This document shows positions 1-9,323 of a stretch of DNA of 64,000 nucleotides, piece after piece. The stretch is taken from positions 372,001 to 436,000 of the forward strand of contig NZ_VWPH01000001.1 in the NCBI RefSeq assembly GCF_008630535.1. Direction: 5' to 3'. The notes below the pieces were generated by a model. It did not search any database, had not been told where the DNA came from, and worked only from the letters and a program-made list of their open reading frames with translations. This stretch comes from Saccharopolyspora hirsuta (GTDB lineage: Bacteria > Actinomycetota > Actinomycetes > Mycobacteriales > Pseudonocardiaceae). The position numbers and the translations under genes were made by a program. Each line of letters opens with the position of its first letter. Position 1 is the stretch's first letter.

Positions 1-1
1 C

Positions 2-589
2 GTGCGCCAGTGGCTCGACGACGTGGAGTCCCGCCCGGAGGAGCCCGCCGAACCCGCGCCCGACGATCCGGTGGAGCCCGCCGAGGAGCCCCCGAAGCGC
101 GTTGATCTGCGCGAGCGGATGGCCGAGCTGCTGCACCGTTCGGCCATGACCGGTCGCGAAGAAGCCGCCGAAGACCTGTATTCGGGCATCCTGCGCCTGA
201 TCACACCGGACGAGGCCCGCATCCTGGCCGGGCTGGGCGACGGCTCGGCCTATCCGGTGCTGCACGTCGCCGAACGCAGCGTGGTCGGCGGGAATGCCCG
301 GTTCGTGCTGCGCAACGGTTCGACGGTGGGGCGTTCGGTGGGCGTTTCGCTGACCGAGGAGGTGCCGCACTACCTGACCAGGTTGCACGCGCTCGGCCTG
401 GTCGAGATGGGCCCGGCCCTGCCGGACCGGGACGACCAGTACGAGCTGCTGCAGACCGATTCCCGGGTGCGCGAGGCGCTGCGCTCGGCGAAGGCGACCA
501 AGCCGGTGCGCCGCAGCGTGCGGATATCGGCGCTGGGCGCCCGGTTCTGGCAGCGGTGCGATCCGAGCTCGGACGTAGGGGTGGGATGA
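2..589 (+). CDS. Abi-alpha/DUF4393-like protein, 5' end possibly cut by the window
   Basis: The product looks like the DUF4393 (Abi-alpha) family. Residues 12-31 form an acidic proline-rich linker (EEPAEPAPDDPVEP). An arginine-rich helix follows, then the conserved block around SGILRLITPDEARIL near residues 60-74 and a winged-helix-like region (HYLTRLHALGLVEMGP). Some family members are tied to abortive phage infection, but the function of actinobacterial ones is unknown and none is claimed here. A GTG opens the visible frame, yet the frame is open to the window edge, so the real start may lie outside. Its TGA overlaps the ATG of the DUF445 gene, so the two are probably translated together. 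Confidence 0.6.
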   Translation: MRQWLDDVESRPEEPAEPAPDDPVEPAEEPPKRVDLRERMAELLHRSAMTGREEAAEDLYSGILRLITPDEARILAGLGDGSAYPVLHVAERSVVGGNARFVLRNGSTVGRSVGVSLTEEVPHYLTRLHALGLVEMGPALPDRDDQYELLQTDSRVREALRSAKATKPVRRSVRISALGARFWQRCDPSSDVGVG

Positions 590-1821
590 ACGCGATCGTC
601 CAGGACTTCGCCGAGCACTGGCCGCTCTACCTGTCGATCCCGCTGGTCGCGGCGCTCATCGGTTACGTCACCAAGGTGATCGCGATCCGGATGATGTTCG
701 CCCCGGTGGAGTTCAGGGGGATCAAGCCGTTCCTGGGCTGGCAGGGCATCGTGCCCAAGCACGCCGCGAAGATGGCCGGGGTCGCCTGCGACACGCTGAC
801 CCAGCAGCTGATCAAGCCGCAGGAGGTGCTGGACCGGCTGGACCCCGAGCGCATCGTCGCCGAGGTCGAGGAGCCGCTGCGGCAGACCATCGAGGAGATC
901 GTCCGGGAGGTCGCCTCGGCCTACCAGCCGGGGCTGTGGGAGTCGTTGCCGCGCAGCGTGCAGCGGGCGGTGATCAGCCGGGTGCAGGCCGACGCGCCGC
1001 GGCTGCTCACCGAGGTGCTGGCCGAGATCAAGTCCGATGTGGACAACGTCTTCGACCTCAAGGACATGGTGGTCACCAGCCTGGTCCGGGACAAGGAGCT
1101 GCTGAACCGGATCTTCCTGGAGGCCGGGGGCAAGGAGTTCCAGTTCATCCGCCGCTCCGGCGCGGTGTTCGGCGCGCTGATCGGCGTGGTGCAGATGTCG
1201 GCCTGGGTGGTGTTCAAGGTGCCGCTCATCATGCCGCTGTTCGGCCTGTTCACCGGTTGGTTCACCGACTGGCTGGCGCTCAAGATGATCTTCCACCCGC
1301 GGCGGCCGAAGCGGTACTTCGGGCTGTTCGAGTGGCAGGGCCTGTTCCACAAGCGCCGCGACCAGGTGGCCGAGGCGTACTGCGACCTCATCGCCCAGGA
1401 GATCATCACCCCGCGCAACGTCATCGAGGCGGTGCTGCGCGGCCCGATGTCGGACAAGGTGATGGCCCTGGTGCAGCGCCAGGTCGACGACGAGCTCAGC
1501 CGCCGCGCGAGCATCACCAAACCGCTGCTCGTGCTGGCCATCGGCGGCCGCCGCTACCAGGACCTCAAGCAGCGGATCTCGGAGCTGCTGATGGCCAAGC
1601 TGCCGGAGACCATGGGCTACGTCGAGGACTACGCGGCCGACGCGATGGACATCCGCAACACCCTGGTCGGCAAGATGAAGGAGCTCGACGCCGAGGAGTT
1701 CGAGGAGCTGCTGCGCCCGGCCTTCCGCGAGGAGGAGCGCACCCTGATCGCCACCGGCGCCGCCCTGGGCTTCGTCGTCGGCGAGGCCCAGGTCCTGCTC
1801 CTGGAGCACCTCGCCCCGTGA
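586..1821 (+). CDS. DUF445 family membrane protein
   Basis: A 411-residue DUF445 (YheB-like) protein of unknown biochemical function. An N-terminal membrane segment lies near residues 14-33 and a second hydrophobic pair near 190-235. Both are followed by the same kind of motif: a glycine/threonine turn, alanine-isoleucine or leucine-lysine-methionine, then FxP and WQGxxxK. This suggests two copies of one unit. The C-terminal half is charged and helical. The ATG at 586 is preferred over an upstream GTG because it makes an ATGA overlap with the preceding stop. Its stop abuts the stop of convergent recQ with no spacer, so no separate terminator is visible. Confidence 0.85.
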   Translation: MNAIVQDFAEHWPLYLSIPLVAALIGYVTKVIAIRMMFAPVEFRGIKPFLGWQGIVPKHAAKMAGVACDTLTQQLIKPQEVLDRLDPERIVAEVEEPLRQTIEEIVREVASAYQPGLWESLPRSVQRAVISRVQADAPRLLTEVLAEIKSDVDNVFDLKDMVVTSLVRDKELLNRIFLEAGGKEFQFIRRSGAVFGALIGVVQMSAWVVFKVPLIMPLFGLFTGWFTDWLALKMIFHPRRPKRYFGLFEWQGLFHKRRDQVAEAYCDLIAQEIITPRNVIEAVLRGPMSDKVMALVQRQVDDELSRRASITKPLLVLAIGGRRYQDLKQRISELLMAKLPETMGYVEDYAADAMDIRNTLVGKMKELDAEEFEELLRPAFREEERTLIATGAALGFVVGEAQVLLLEHLAP

Positions 1822-3669
1822 TCACTCCTCGGCGGCGAGGGCTTCGAGCACCGCTCGGCCGTACTTGTTGAGCTTCTGCTCGCCGATGCCGCTGATGCCG
1901 CCGAGCTCGTCCAGCGTGGTGGGCCGGACGGCGGCGATCTGGCGCAGTGTCGAGTCGTGGAAGATGATGAACGGCGCCTTGCCCTCCTCGCGCGCGGTGG
2001 CCAGGCGCCAGGCCCGCAGCCGCTGGAAGACCGGCTCGGCCTCGGCGGGCATCTCCTGCACCTCGGCCTTGGCCGTCTTGGCCTTGGTGGGTGCGGCGAC
2101 CCGCTTGGGCTCGGTGCGCAGCAGGACCCGGCGGGGGTCCTCCCGGCGCAGCACCTCGCCGCTGGACTCGGTGAGCACCAGCGTGCCGTAGTCGCCTTCG
2201 ACGGAGAGCAGCCGCTGCGCCAGCAGCTGGCGGATCACCCCGCGCCACTCGTTGTCGCTGAGGTCGGCGCCGACGCCGAACACGCTCAGCGAGTCGTGCC
2301 GGAACTGCTCGACCTTCTGCGTCTTCTTGCCGCGCAGGATGTCGATGACCTGCCCGGCGCCGAACCGCTGGTTGCGCTCGCGGTCGAGTCGGACGATGGT
2401 CGACAGCAGCTTCTGCGCGGCCACCGTGCCGTCCCAGGACTCCGGCGGGGCCAGGCAGGTGTCGCAGTTCTGGCAGGCCACCGGGGTGTCCTGGCCGAAG
2501 TAGGCGAGCAGCTGGGTGCGGCGGCAGCTCACGGTCTCGCACAGCGCCAGCATCGAGTCCAGGTGCCGGGACAGCGTGCGGCGGTGCGCCTCGTCGCCGT
2601 CGGAGAGGTCGATCAGCTTGCGCTGCTGCACCACGTCCTGCAGGCCGTAGGCCATCCAGGCGGTGGAGGGCAGCCCGTCGCGACCCGCTCGGCCGGTCTC
2701 CTGGTAGTAGCCCTCGACCGACTTGGGCAGGTCGAGGTGCGCGACGAAGCGCACGTCGGGCTTGTCGATGCCCATCCCGAAGGCGATGGTGGCGACCATC
2801 ACCAGGCCCTCCTCGCGCAGGAAGCGGGCCTGGTGGCGGGCGCGGACCTCCTTGTCCAGCCCGGCGTGGTAGGGCAGCGCGTCGATGCCGTTGGCGACCA
2901 GGAACTCCGCGGTGCGCTCCACCTCGGCGCGGGAGAGCCGGTAGACGATCCCGGCGTCGCCGGAGTGCTCGGTGCGCAGGAACTGCAGCAGCTGCTTGCG
3001 CGGGTCGTTCTTCGGCACGATCCGGTATTGGATGTTCGGCCGGTCGAAGTCGGAGACGAAGTGCCGGGCCTCGGTCAGCTCCAGCCGGGTGGCGATCTCG
3101 CGGCGGGTGGCCGGGGTGGCGGTGGCGGTCAGCGCGATGCGCGGCACCTCGGGCCAGCGCTGGTGCAGCACCGACAGGTTCAGGTAGTCGGGGCGGAAGT
3201 CGTGGCCCCACTGCGCCACGCAGTGCGCCTCGTCGATGGCGAACAGCGAGACCTCGCCGCGGTCGAGCAGGTCCAGCGTCGAGTCCAGGCTCAGCCGCTC
3301 CGGCGCCAGGTAGAGCAGGTCGAGCTCGCCGGAGACGAACGCCTGCTCGGTGCTGCGGCGCTGCTCGTAGGTCTGGGTGGAGTTGAGGAACCCGGCGCGC
3401 ACGCCGAGCTCGTTGAGCGCGTCGACCTGGTCCTGCATCAGCGCGATCAGCGGCGAGACCACGACCCCGACGCCGGGGCGCACCAGCGCGGGGATCTGGT
3501 AGCACAGCGACTTGCCCCCGCCGGTGGGCATCAGCACCAGCGCGTCGCCCCCGGCGATGACCTGCTCGACGATCTCCTGCTGAGAGCCGCGGAAGGAGTC
3601 GTAGCCGAACACCCGCTGGAGGACTTGCTGCGCATCGCTCAAGAGATCGGGGGAAGCCACGGCGCGCAT
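1822..3669 (-). CDS. recQ: ATP-dependent DNA helicase RecQ
   Basis: A 3'-5' DNA helicase acting at replication forks and in recombination. The 615 residues carry the RecQ layout: motif 0 glutamine near residue 30 (FRGSQQEIV), Walker A MPTGGGKS at about 47-54, DEAH box ([19 protein letters not shown]) near 144-162, a motif VI arginine region ([10 protein letters not shown]), a four-cysteine zinc module at roughly 377-403, winged-helix RQC, and a C-terminal HRDC domain over the last 75 residues. The ATG at 3669 gives [10 protein letters not shown]. The open frame runs further upstream, but that extension is unrelated to RecQ. The length is normal for a full RecQ. Confidence 0.95.
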   Translation of the reverse strand: MRAVASPDLLSDAQQVLQRVFGYDSFRGSQQEIVEQVIAGGDALVLMPTGGGKSLCYQIPALVRPGVGVVVSPLIALMQDQVDALNELGVRAGFLNSTQTYEQRRSTEQAFVSGELDLLYLAPERLSLDSTLDLLDRGEVSLFAIDEAHCVAQWGHDFRPDYLNLSVLHQRWPEVPRIALTATATPATRREIATRLELTEARHFVSDFDRPNIQYRIVPKNDPRKQLLQFLRTEHSGDAGIVYRLSRAEVERTAEFLVANGIDALPYHAGLDKEVRARHQARFLREEGLVMVATIAFGMGIDKPDVRFVAHLDLPKSVEGYYQETGRAGRDGLPSTAWMAYGLQDVVQQRKLIDLSDGDEAHRRTLSRHLDSMLALCETVSCRRTQLLAYFGQDTPVACQNCDTCLAPPESWDGTVAAQKLLSTIVRLDRERNQRFGAGQVIDILRGKKTQKVEQFRHDSLSVFGVGADLSDNEWRGVIRQLLAQRLLSVEGDYGTLVLTESSGEVLRREDPRRVLLRTEPKRVAAPTKAKTAKAEVQEMPAEAEPVFQRLRAWRLATAREEGKAPFIIFHDSTLRQIAAVRPTTLDELGGISGIGEQKLNKYGRAVLEALAAEE

Positions 3670-3859
3670 CTTACGCAGCCCCCACGACCGCGCCCCGCTC
3701 CGCCGGTGCCGACATGCCGGGGAGCGTCGGGGCATCTGCTGTGACGTGCGTCCTGCCGGGGTGGGCTGGCCCCGGGAATAGCTCCTAGGGAAGAATCGTT
3801 CCCGGAAGTAGTTGAATCTCGTACTAAATGGGCGGGATCTGGCCAGCGAGGGAGCTGAC

Positions 3860-4957
3860 ATGCAGTTCGGGATCTTCACGGTCGGCGACGTCACCGCGGA
3901 CCCGACCACCGGCCGCACCCCCACCGAGGCCGAGCGGATCAAGGCGATGGTGCGGATCGCGCTGAAGGCCGAGGAGGTGGGCCTGGACGTCTTCGCCACC
4001 GGCGAGCACCACAACCCGCCGTTCGTGCCGTCCTCGCCGACGACCATGCTCGGCTACGTGGCGGCCCGCACCGAGCGGCTGATCCTGTCCACCTCGACCA
4101 CGCTGATCACCACCAACGACCCGGTCAAGATCGCCGAGGACTTCGCGATGCTGCAGCACCTGGCCGACGGCCGGGTGGACCTGATGATGGGCCGCGGCAA
4201 CACCGGCCCGGTGTACCCGTGGTTCGGCCAGGACATCCGCCAGGGCATCCCGCTGGCGATCGAGAACTACCACCTGCTGTACCGGTTGTGGCGCGAGGAC
4301 GTGGTGGACTGGGAGGGCAAGTTCCGCACCCCGCTGCAGGGCTTCACCTCCACGCCGCGCCCGCTGGACGGCGTGCCGCCGTTCGTCTGGCACGGCTCCA
4401 TCCGCAGCCCGGAGATCGCCGAGCAGGCCGCCTACTACGGCGACGGCTTCTTCCACAACAACATCTTCTGGCCCAAGGAGCACACCCGGCGGATGGTCGA
4501 CCTGTACCGCCGCCGGTTCGAGCACTACGGGCACGGCTCGGCGGACCAGGCGATCGTCGGCCTGGGCGGACAGGTGTTCATGCGCAAGAACTCCCAGGAC
4601 GCGGTGCGCGAGTTCCGGCCGTACTTCGACCACGCGCCGGTCTACGGCGGCGGGCCGTCGCTGGAGGAGTTCAGCGAGCAGACGCCGCTGACCGTGGGCA
4701 GCCCGCAGGAGGTCATCGACCGGACGCTGAGCTTCCGCGACTACGTCGGCGACTACCAGCGCCAGCTGTTCCTGATGGACCACGCCGGGCTGCCGCTCAA
4801 GACCGTGCTGGAGCAGCTGGACATGCTCGGCGAGGAGGTCGTCCCGGTGCTGCGCAAGGAGTTCGAGTCGTTGCGGCCCAGCCACGTCCCGGAGGCGCCG
4901 ACGCACGCCTCCCTGCTGGCCGCGAAGGAAGCGGAGAAGGCGGAGGCGGCGAAATGA
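3860..4957 (+). CDS. CE1758-type FMN-dependent luciferase-like monooxygenase
   Basis: A bacterial-luciferase-fold (TIM barrel) flavin monooxygenase of 365 residues. The N-terminus [11 protein letters not shown], the GEHHNPPF strand near residues 50-57 and [15 protein letters not shown] near 118-132 match the actinobacterial CE1758 subfamily, which occurs with a dedicated FMN reductase. It would use reduced FMN and O2 on an unknown substrate in the cytoplasm. The ATG at 3860 sits after a GGGAGCTGAC ribosome-binding stretch. Its stop overlaps the start of the next gene (ATGA), so the oxygenase and reductase are made as a pair. The substrate is not evident from the neighbours. Confidence 0.9.
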   Translation: MQFGIFTVGDVTADPTTGRTPTEAERIKAMVRIALKAEEVGLDVFATGEHHNPPFVPSSPTTMLGYVAARTERLILSTSTTLITTNDPVKIAEDFAMLQHLADGRVDLMMGRGNTGPVYPWFGQDIRQGIPLAIENYHLLYRLWREDVVDWEGKFRTPLQGFTSTPRPLDGVPPFVWHGSIRSPEIAEQAAYYGDGFFHNNIFWPKEHTRRMVDLYRRRFEHYGHGSADQAIVGLGGQVFMRKNSQDAVREFRPYFDHAPVYGGGPSLEEFSEQTPLTVGSPQEVIDRTLSFRDYVGDYQRQLFLMDHAGLPLKTVLEQLDMLGEEVVPVLRKEFESLRPSHVPEAPTHASLLAAKEAEKAEAAK

Positions 4958-5553
4958 GCGAGCGGAAGCTGGTCGTGGTCTCGGCGGGGCTGAGCCAGCC
5001 GTCGTCGACCCGGCTGCTGGCCGACCGGCTGGCGGCGGCCACCGAGCGGGAGCTGCCGGTGGACACCCGGGTGGTCGAGCTGCGCGACCACGCCAAGGAC
5101 GTGGCCAACAACCTGGTCACCGGTTTCCCCGGCACCGAGCTGCGCGAGGTGCTGGACGAGGTGGCCGCGGCCGACGGGCTGATCGCGGTGACACCGATCT
5201 TCCAGGCCTCCTACAGCGGGTTGTTCAAGTCGTTCTTCGACGTGGTGGACAACGAGTCGCTGGTGGGCAAGCCGGTGCTGATCGGCGCGACCGGCGGATC
5301 GCCGCGCCACTCTCTGGCGCTGGAGCACGCGATGCGCCCGATGTTCAGCTACCTGCGCGCGGTGGTCGTCCCGACGGCGGTCTACGCGGCCTCGGAGGAC
5401 TGGGGCAACGGCGGCGACGGCACGGCCCTGGCCGACCGCATCGACCGCGCGGCGGCCGAGTTCGCGGCCCTGATCGCCGCCCGCCCGGCAGCCTCCCGCC
5501 CCGACCCCTTCGAAGAGGTCGTCCCCTTCGAACAGCTGATGGCCCAGAACTGA
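4954..5553 (+). CDS. CE1759-type NAD(P)H-dependent FMN reductase
   Basis: A 199-residue flavodoxin-fold reductase expected to supply FMNH2 to the preceding monooxygenase. An N-terminal beta strand (RKLVVVSAGLSQPSSTR) provides the phosphate-binding serine/threonine loop. TPIFQASYSGLFKSFFD near residues 80-96 is the flavin-contacting segment typical of SsuE-like reductases. Only the coupled start at 4954 gives the complete fold. The pairing with a CE1758-type partner is a known actinobacterial two-gene unit. The last 20 residues are acidic and proline-rich and look like a flexible tail. A strong hairpin directly downstream ends the transcript. Confidence 0.9.
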   Translation: MSERKLVVVSAGLSQPSSTRLLADRLAAATERELPVDTRVVELRDHAKDVANNLVTGFPGTELREVLDEVAAADGLIAVTPIFQASYSGLFKSFFDVVDNESLVGKPVLIGATGGSPRHSLALEHAMRPMFSYLRAVVVPTAVYAASEDWGNGGDGTALADRIDRAAAEFAALIAARPAASRPDPFEEVVPFEQLMAQN

Positions 5554-5560
5554 CCCCGCC

Positions 5561-5590
5561 GGAGGGCGTCCCGATCTCGGGGCGCCCTCC
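5561..5590 (+). terminator. Hairpin terminator after the monooxygenase/reductase pair
   Basis: GGAGGGCG pairs with CGCCCTCC and an inner CCCGA pairs with TCGGG around a two-base loop, giving a nearly unbroken stem. There is no U-tract, as is usual in high-GC actinomycetes. Confidence 0.75.
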
Positions 5591-5596
5591 GCTCGT

Positions 5597-5875
5597 CTCA
5601 TCGCCGGGCTCTGGACCGAGGTCTGCCTGACCTACCCGACCCTGGACATGCTCGCCGAGGGTTACGACGTCCACCCGGTGGCGGACGCGGTCGGCGGGAT
5701 CAGCCCGGTGGCGCACGAGCGCGCCTTCGACCGGATGATCGCCGCCGGAGCACGCCCGATCACCGCGATCGCCTTCGGTGCCGAACTGATGCGCAACTGG
5801 GCCCGCCCCGACTCCGACAACCTCCGAACGGTGATGCGCTGGTACTTCCCCGAACGCCACCGCCTCGGCCTCTGA
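5597..5875 (+). pseudogene. C-terminal remnant of an isochorismatase-family (YcaC-like) hydrolase
   Basis: The reading frame LIAGLWTEVCLTYPTLDM followed by YDVHPVADAVGG is the C-terminal half of a cysteine hydrolase of the isochorismatase superfamily. It keeps the nucleophile region (TEVC) but lacks the N-terminal half with the catalytic aspartate and lysine. The similarity begins only a few bases after the upstream hairpin, so the front part appears deleted. An ATG inside (5648) could start a 75-residue fragment, but it would leave out the nucleophile. It is therefore read as a dead remnant rather than a small gene. Confidence 0.7.
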
Positions 5876-6317
5876 CGGCAGCCATCACGGCCGGTCGTAA
5901 TCCCATCGGATCGCCTTCCCAACGGCGCGCGAGCTTGCTGGAGGGACCGAGTGCGATACCAGAACTTCACTGTGCACGGACCAGATCTAGCGAAGTCGCA
6001 CTGTCATGGCTTGGCTGCCTGGTGAATCTGAGCGTGATCGTTGAAAACCGTTCGTGGACAACAAGATCGGTTAGCGTGCCGGCTGACGGTTCGGACTCCA
6101 CTTGAGAGAGCGCGCCTTGCGGTGAGCGTGGCGACTGCCACCCGCACCCGAGACTCCGCTGGCCGAGGGTGCCCAGGCGGTGTGCGCCGTGCTGACCGAG
6201 GCCTTCCGGCATCGCCGTCCCGCTTCTGGGCGGCTCAGCGCGTGCTTGCGGGGCGTTCACCCGGATGGCGGGCAGATTTCCGGGAGAACTTGCCCGTTCG
6301 GGCGCTACGGTGGTGGG
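5876..6317. other. Gene-free stretch between two broken genes
   Basis: About 440 bases with no convincing reading frame. Parts near 5940-6080 are less GC-rich than the surroundings and have mixed codon use, consistent with decayed sequence. No repeat ends or transposase motifs were recognised. Confidence 0.4.
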
Positions 6318-7694
6318 ATGGGTGATCGGATTCCGGCGTCCGAGCCGGTCGGGTTGGCCGACGTCGTCGCGGGGTTGCGGGCCGACGGCGTGGAACTGGT
6401 CGAGATGTCCTTTGTGGACAACGCGGGGAACGTGCGGGTCAAGGCCGTGCCGCTGGAGCGGTTGCCCGCGGCCGCGCGGTTCGGGGTCGGGGCCTCGCCG
6501 TGCTTCGAGACCTTCACCTTCGACGACGTGATGGTGCCCGGTCGCTACCTGGGCGGTCCGGACGGGGACCTGCGGTTGGTGCCCGACCTGGACCGGTTGG
6601 TGCGGTTGGCGGCGATGCCGGGGTGGGCCTAGGCGCCCGCCGACAAGTTCACCCAGGACGGCGAGCGGTTCGTCGGCTGCCAGCGGGCCTTCGCCGCGCG
6701 CCAGGTCCGGGCCGCCGCCGACGCCGGGTTGGCGGTCTTCGCGGCTTTCGAGCACGAGTGGGCGCTGGGGCGGAGCGACACCGAGGAGTTCGTTCCGGCT
6801 TTCGACGGCCCCGGCTACGGCCAGGTGCGCCTGGAGGCGATCGCCGACTACGCGCGCGAGCTCGTCGGCGCGCTGCGCGAGCAGGGGCTGGAGGTCCAGC
6901 AGTTCCACCCGAAGTACGCGCTCGGGCAGGTCGAGGTCTCGGTGGCGGCGGCCGATCCGGTGGCCGCTGCCGACGACGCGGTGCTGGCGCGGCACACCGT
7001 GCGGGCGGTGTCGCGGCGGCACGGGTGGCGGGCCAGCTTCGCGCCCTGCCTGGTGCCGGGCGGGGCCGGTTCCGGCGGGCACCTGCACCTGTCGGTGCAC
7101 GACGGGGACGGCAACCTGTTCGCCGACGGGCCCGGCCCGCACGGGCTGCGCGCGGCGGGGGAGTCGTTCCTGGCCGGTGTGCTGCGGGAGCTGCCCGCGC
7201 TGCTGGCCGTCGGCGCGGGCAATCCGGCGAGCTTCCTGCGGTTGGAGCCGTCCCGATGGGCCGGGGTGTGGCAGGTGTGGGGGCGGGAGGCCCGTGAGGC
7301 GGCGCTGCGCCTGGTCACCGGGACGACCGGTACCGAGCAGTGGGCGGCCAACGTCGAGGTGAAGTGCTTCGACGGCACCGCGAACCCCTATCTGGCGGTC
7401 GGGGCGGTGCTCGCGGCCGGTCTGGCCGGAGTTCGCGAGGAGCTCCGGCTGCCCGCCGAGGTCACCGGCGATCCGGCGGCGCTGGGTGAGCACGACCGGG
7501 CGGCGGCCAGGATCCGCCGCCTGCCCACGAGTGCGGCGGAGGCCGCCGACGCGCTGGCGGCATCGGAGGTGCTGGCCGGGGCGATGGGACCGGAGCTGCA
7601 CGACGCGATGCTCACCGTCCGCCGCGCCGAGGCCGAGCGCTGCGCCGACGCCGACCCGGCGGAGATCGCCGCCGCCACCCGCTGGCGCTGGTGA
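6318..7694 (+). pseudogene. Glutamine-synthetase-like gene interrupted by one in-frame TAG
   Basis: The frame encodes a catabolic-type glutamine synthetase homologue (gamma-glutamyl ligase class) of about 458 codons. Residues 1-104 are the beta-grasp N-domain (MSFVDNAGNVRVKAVPLE). Codon 105 is TAG (6630-6632). The catalytic domain then continues in the same frame: AFEHEW glutamate motif, HPKYALGQVEVS, and GSGGHLHLSVHD nucleotide/metal motif. The flanking residues PGWA-stop-APADKFTQDG fit a tryptophan codon (TGG) changed to TAG. Nothing else is damaged, so the break is recent, a sequencing error, or suppressed. A possible internal restart would lack the N-domain and be inactive. It faces the amidase gene tail to tail with a 3-bp gap. 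Confidence 0.8.
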
Positions 7695-7697
7695 GCG

Positions 7698-9110
7698 TCA
7701 GCCCGCGGTGAGCTCGAACGCCCGGGCCAGCCGCAGCAGGGTCGACTCGGCGTGGTTGGTGCCGACGAGCTGGACGCCGACCGGCAGGCCGTCGCTCGTG
7801 ATCCCCGCCGGGACGGAGATCGCCGGGAGGCCGATCACGCTGATGCCGAAGGTGTAGCGGACGAACGTCGGGAACGGGTCGACCTGGCGTCCGTTGTGCT
7901 CCATCAGACCGGTCTGCGCCAGCGGGATCGCCGGGGACGGCGTCGTGGGCGTGAGCAGGACGTCCACATCGGACAGCGCGGTGAGGTAACCGCGGCGGAT
8001 CGCGGGCACCGTCTCGCTCATGGCGGCCAGGTACTCGTGCGCGGGGACGGGCGCGGCGTCGGGCCCGAGCTGGCTGAGCAGCAGGGCGGCGACGTCGGGG
8101 CCGATGCCGTCCAGCTGCTGCTCGATCGAACCGAGCCCGCGCTCGCGGAACAGCTCGGCGACCAGCGCGACCGCCTCCGGGGTGGCGATCAGGAACCCGG
8201 TCTCGCTGCCGATCTCGGCGTGCTCGACGGTGACTTCGCGCAGGTCCGCGCCCGCGTCGGCGAAGCGCTGCGCGGCCTCGCGGTGCAGCCGCTCGACCTC
8301 CGGGTGGTTGTCCGCCCAGTAGTCGCCGACCGGGATGCCGATGCGCACACCGCGCAGCGCCGCGGGATCGGCGGGCAGCGCGTCCGGATCCACCGTCTCG
8401 CCGCCGGTGAGGGCGTGCATCAGCAGCGCCGCGTCGGTGACGTCCCGGGTGATCGGCCCGGCGACGTCGAAGCCGAAGGACACCCGCAGCACGCCCTCCA
8501 GCGGCAGCCGGTCGCGGGTCGGCTTCAGCCCGACCGCACCGCAGACCGAGGCCGGGATGCGGACCGAACCACCGGTGTCGGTGCCCATCGCCGCAGGCAC
8601 GATGCGCGCCGCGACCGCCGCCCCGGAACCGCCGCTAGACCCGCCCGCGCTGCGCGTCGGGTCGTGCGGGTTGCGCACCGGGCCGAAGTGCGGGTTGTCC
8701 GACGTGATGCCGAAGCTGTACTCGTGCATGTTGGTCTTGCCGACCACCACCGCACCGGCGTCGGTCAGGCGCTGCACCACCGCGGCGTCGGTGTCCGGCG
8801 TCCAGTCCCGCAGCACGCCCATCCCACCGGTGGTCCGGATGCCCGAGGTCGTGTAGTTGTCCTTGACGCTGATGGGCACGCCGTGCAGCGGGCCGACCGG
8901 TCCGCGCTCGGCGAGGTGGCGGTCCAGCTCCTCGGCGCGCTTCACGGCGTCCTCGGCGAGGGTGATGTGGGTGTTCAGCTCGTCCTGCGCGGCGGCCTCC
9001 AGGCAGGCCGAAACGAGCTGACGGCTGGACAGCCCGCCGTCGCGGACCCGGGCCGCGAGCCCGGCCACCCCGCTGCCGATCAGGTCGGCGTGCTCCGAAA
9101 CTGATGACAT
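7698..9110 (-). CDS. Amidase signature family hydrolase
   Basis: A 470-residue amidase of the amidase-signature family, which cleaves C-N amide bonds in small molecules in the cytoplasm. The catalytic triad is visible: Lys83 in SVKDNY, the cis-serine at about 158 in SAGGSSGGS, and the nucleophile serine at about 182 in DTGGSVRIPAS. The ATG at 9110 follows GGGGAG at good spacing. A longer open frame upstream has no family similarity. The neighbouring glutamine-synthetase-like gene suggests a former amide/amine utilisation locus, and the divergent tandem TetR regulator may control it. The substrate cannot be told from sequence. Confidence 0.9.
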   Translation of the reverse strand: MSSVSEHADLIGSGVAGLAARVRDGGLSSRQLVSACLEAAAQDELNTHITLAEDAVKRAEELDRHLAERGPVGPLHGVPISVKDNYTTSGIRTTGGMGVLRDWTPDTDAAVVQRLTDAGAVVVGKTNMHEYSFGITSDNPHFGPVRNPHDPTRSAGGSSGGSGAAVAARIVPAAMGTDTGGSVRIPASVCGAVGLKPTRDRLPLEGVLRVSFGFDVAGPITRDVTDAALLMHALTGGETVDPDALPADPAALRGVRIGIPVGDYWADNHPEVERLHREAAQRFADAGADLREVTVEHAEIGSETGFLIATPEAVALVAELFRERGLGSIEQQLDGIGPDVAALLLSQLGPDAAPVPAHEYLAAMSETVPAIRRGYLTALSDVDVLLTPTTPSPAIPLAQTGLMEHNGRQVDPFPTFVRYTFGISVIGLPAISVPAGITSDGLPVGVQLVGTNHAESTLLRLARAFELTAG

Positions 9111-9323
9111 GCGTCGGCTCCCCGTGCTGATCCGTCCGGTGTGGATGGTTTCGCCGGAGTATCGCCCGCGAGGGCCCCGGTCGAAAGGCCCACCGGCTAA
9201 GGGTTCTGCGTATTGAGCAGCGGCGCGGCGGCTGGTAGCGGGTGGCGTTGGCCATGCCGCTCTGGCACCGGGCGCGAGCCGTGCGGAAGTATGCTCGTGA
9301 TGGCCGGGGAAGGGATGGACACG

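Noticed and set aside
1957..3744. A 595-codon plus-strand frame opposite recQ
   Set aside because: It is antisense to a clear helicase gene, low in complexity (Leu/Gly/Gln/Val-rich) and typical of spurious frames in high-GC DNA. The same applies to long frames opposite the carboxylase, MFS, E2, AbgT and CocE genes.
6630..6632. Programmed recoding (e.g. pyrrolysine) at the TAG
   Set aside because: No recoding signal is visible and the expected residue is tryptophan; a point mutation or sequencing error is simpler.
5967..7601. A 544-codon minus-strand frame opposite the glutamine-synthetase-like gene
   Set aside because: Its Arg/His/Gln/Pro-rich translation has no domain, while the opposite strand shows clear GS motifs on both sides of the TAG.
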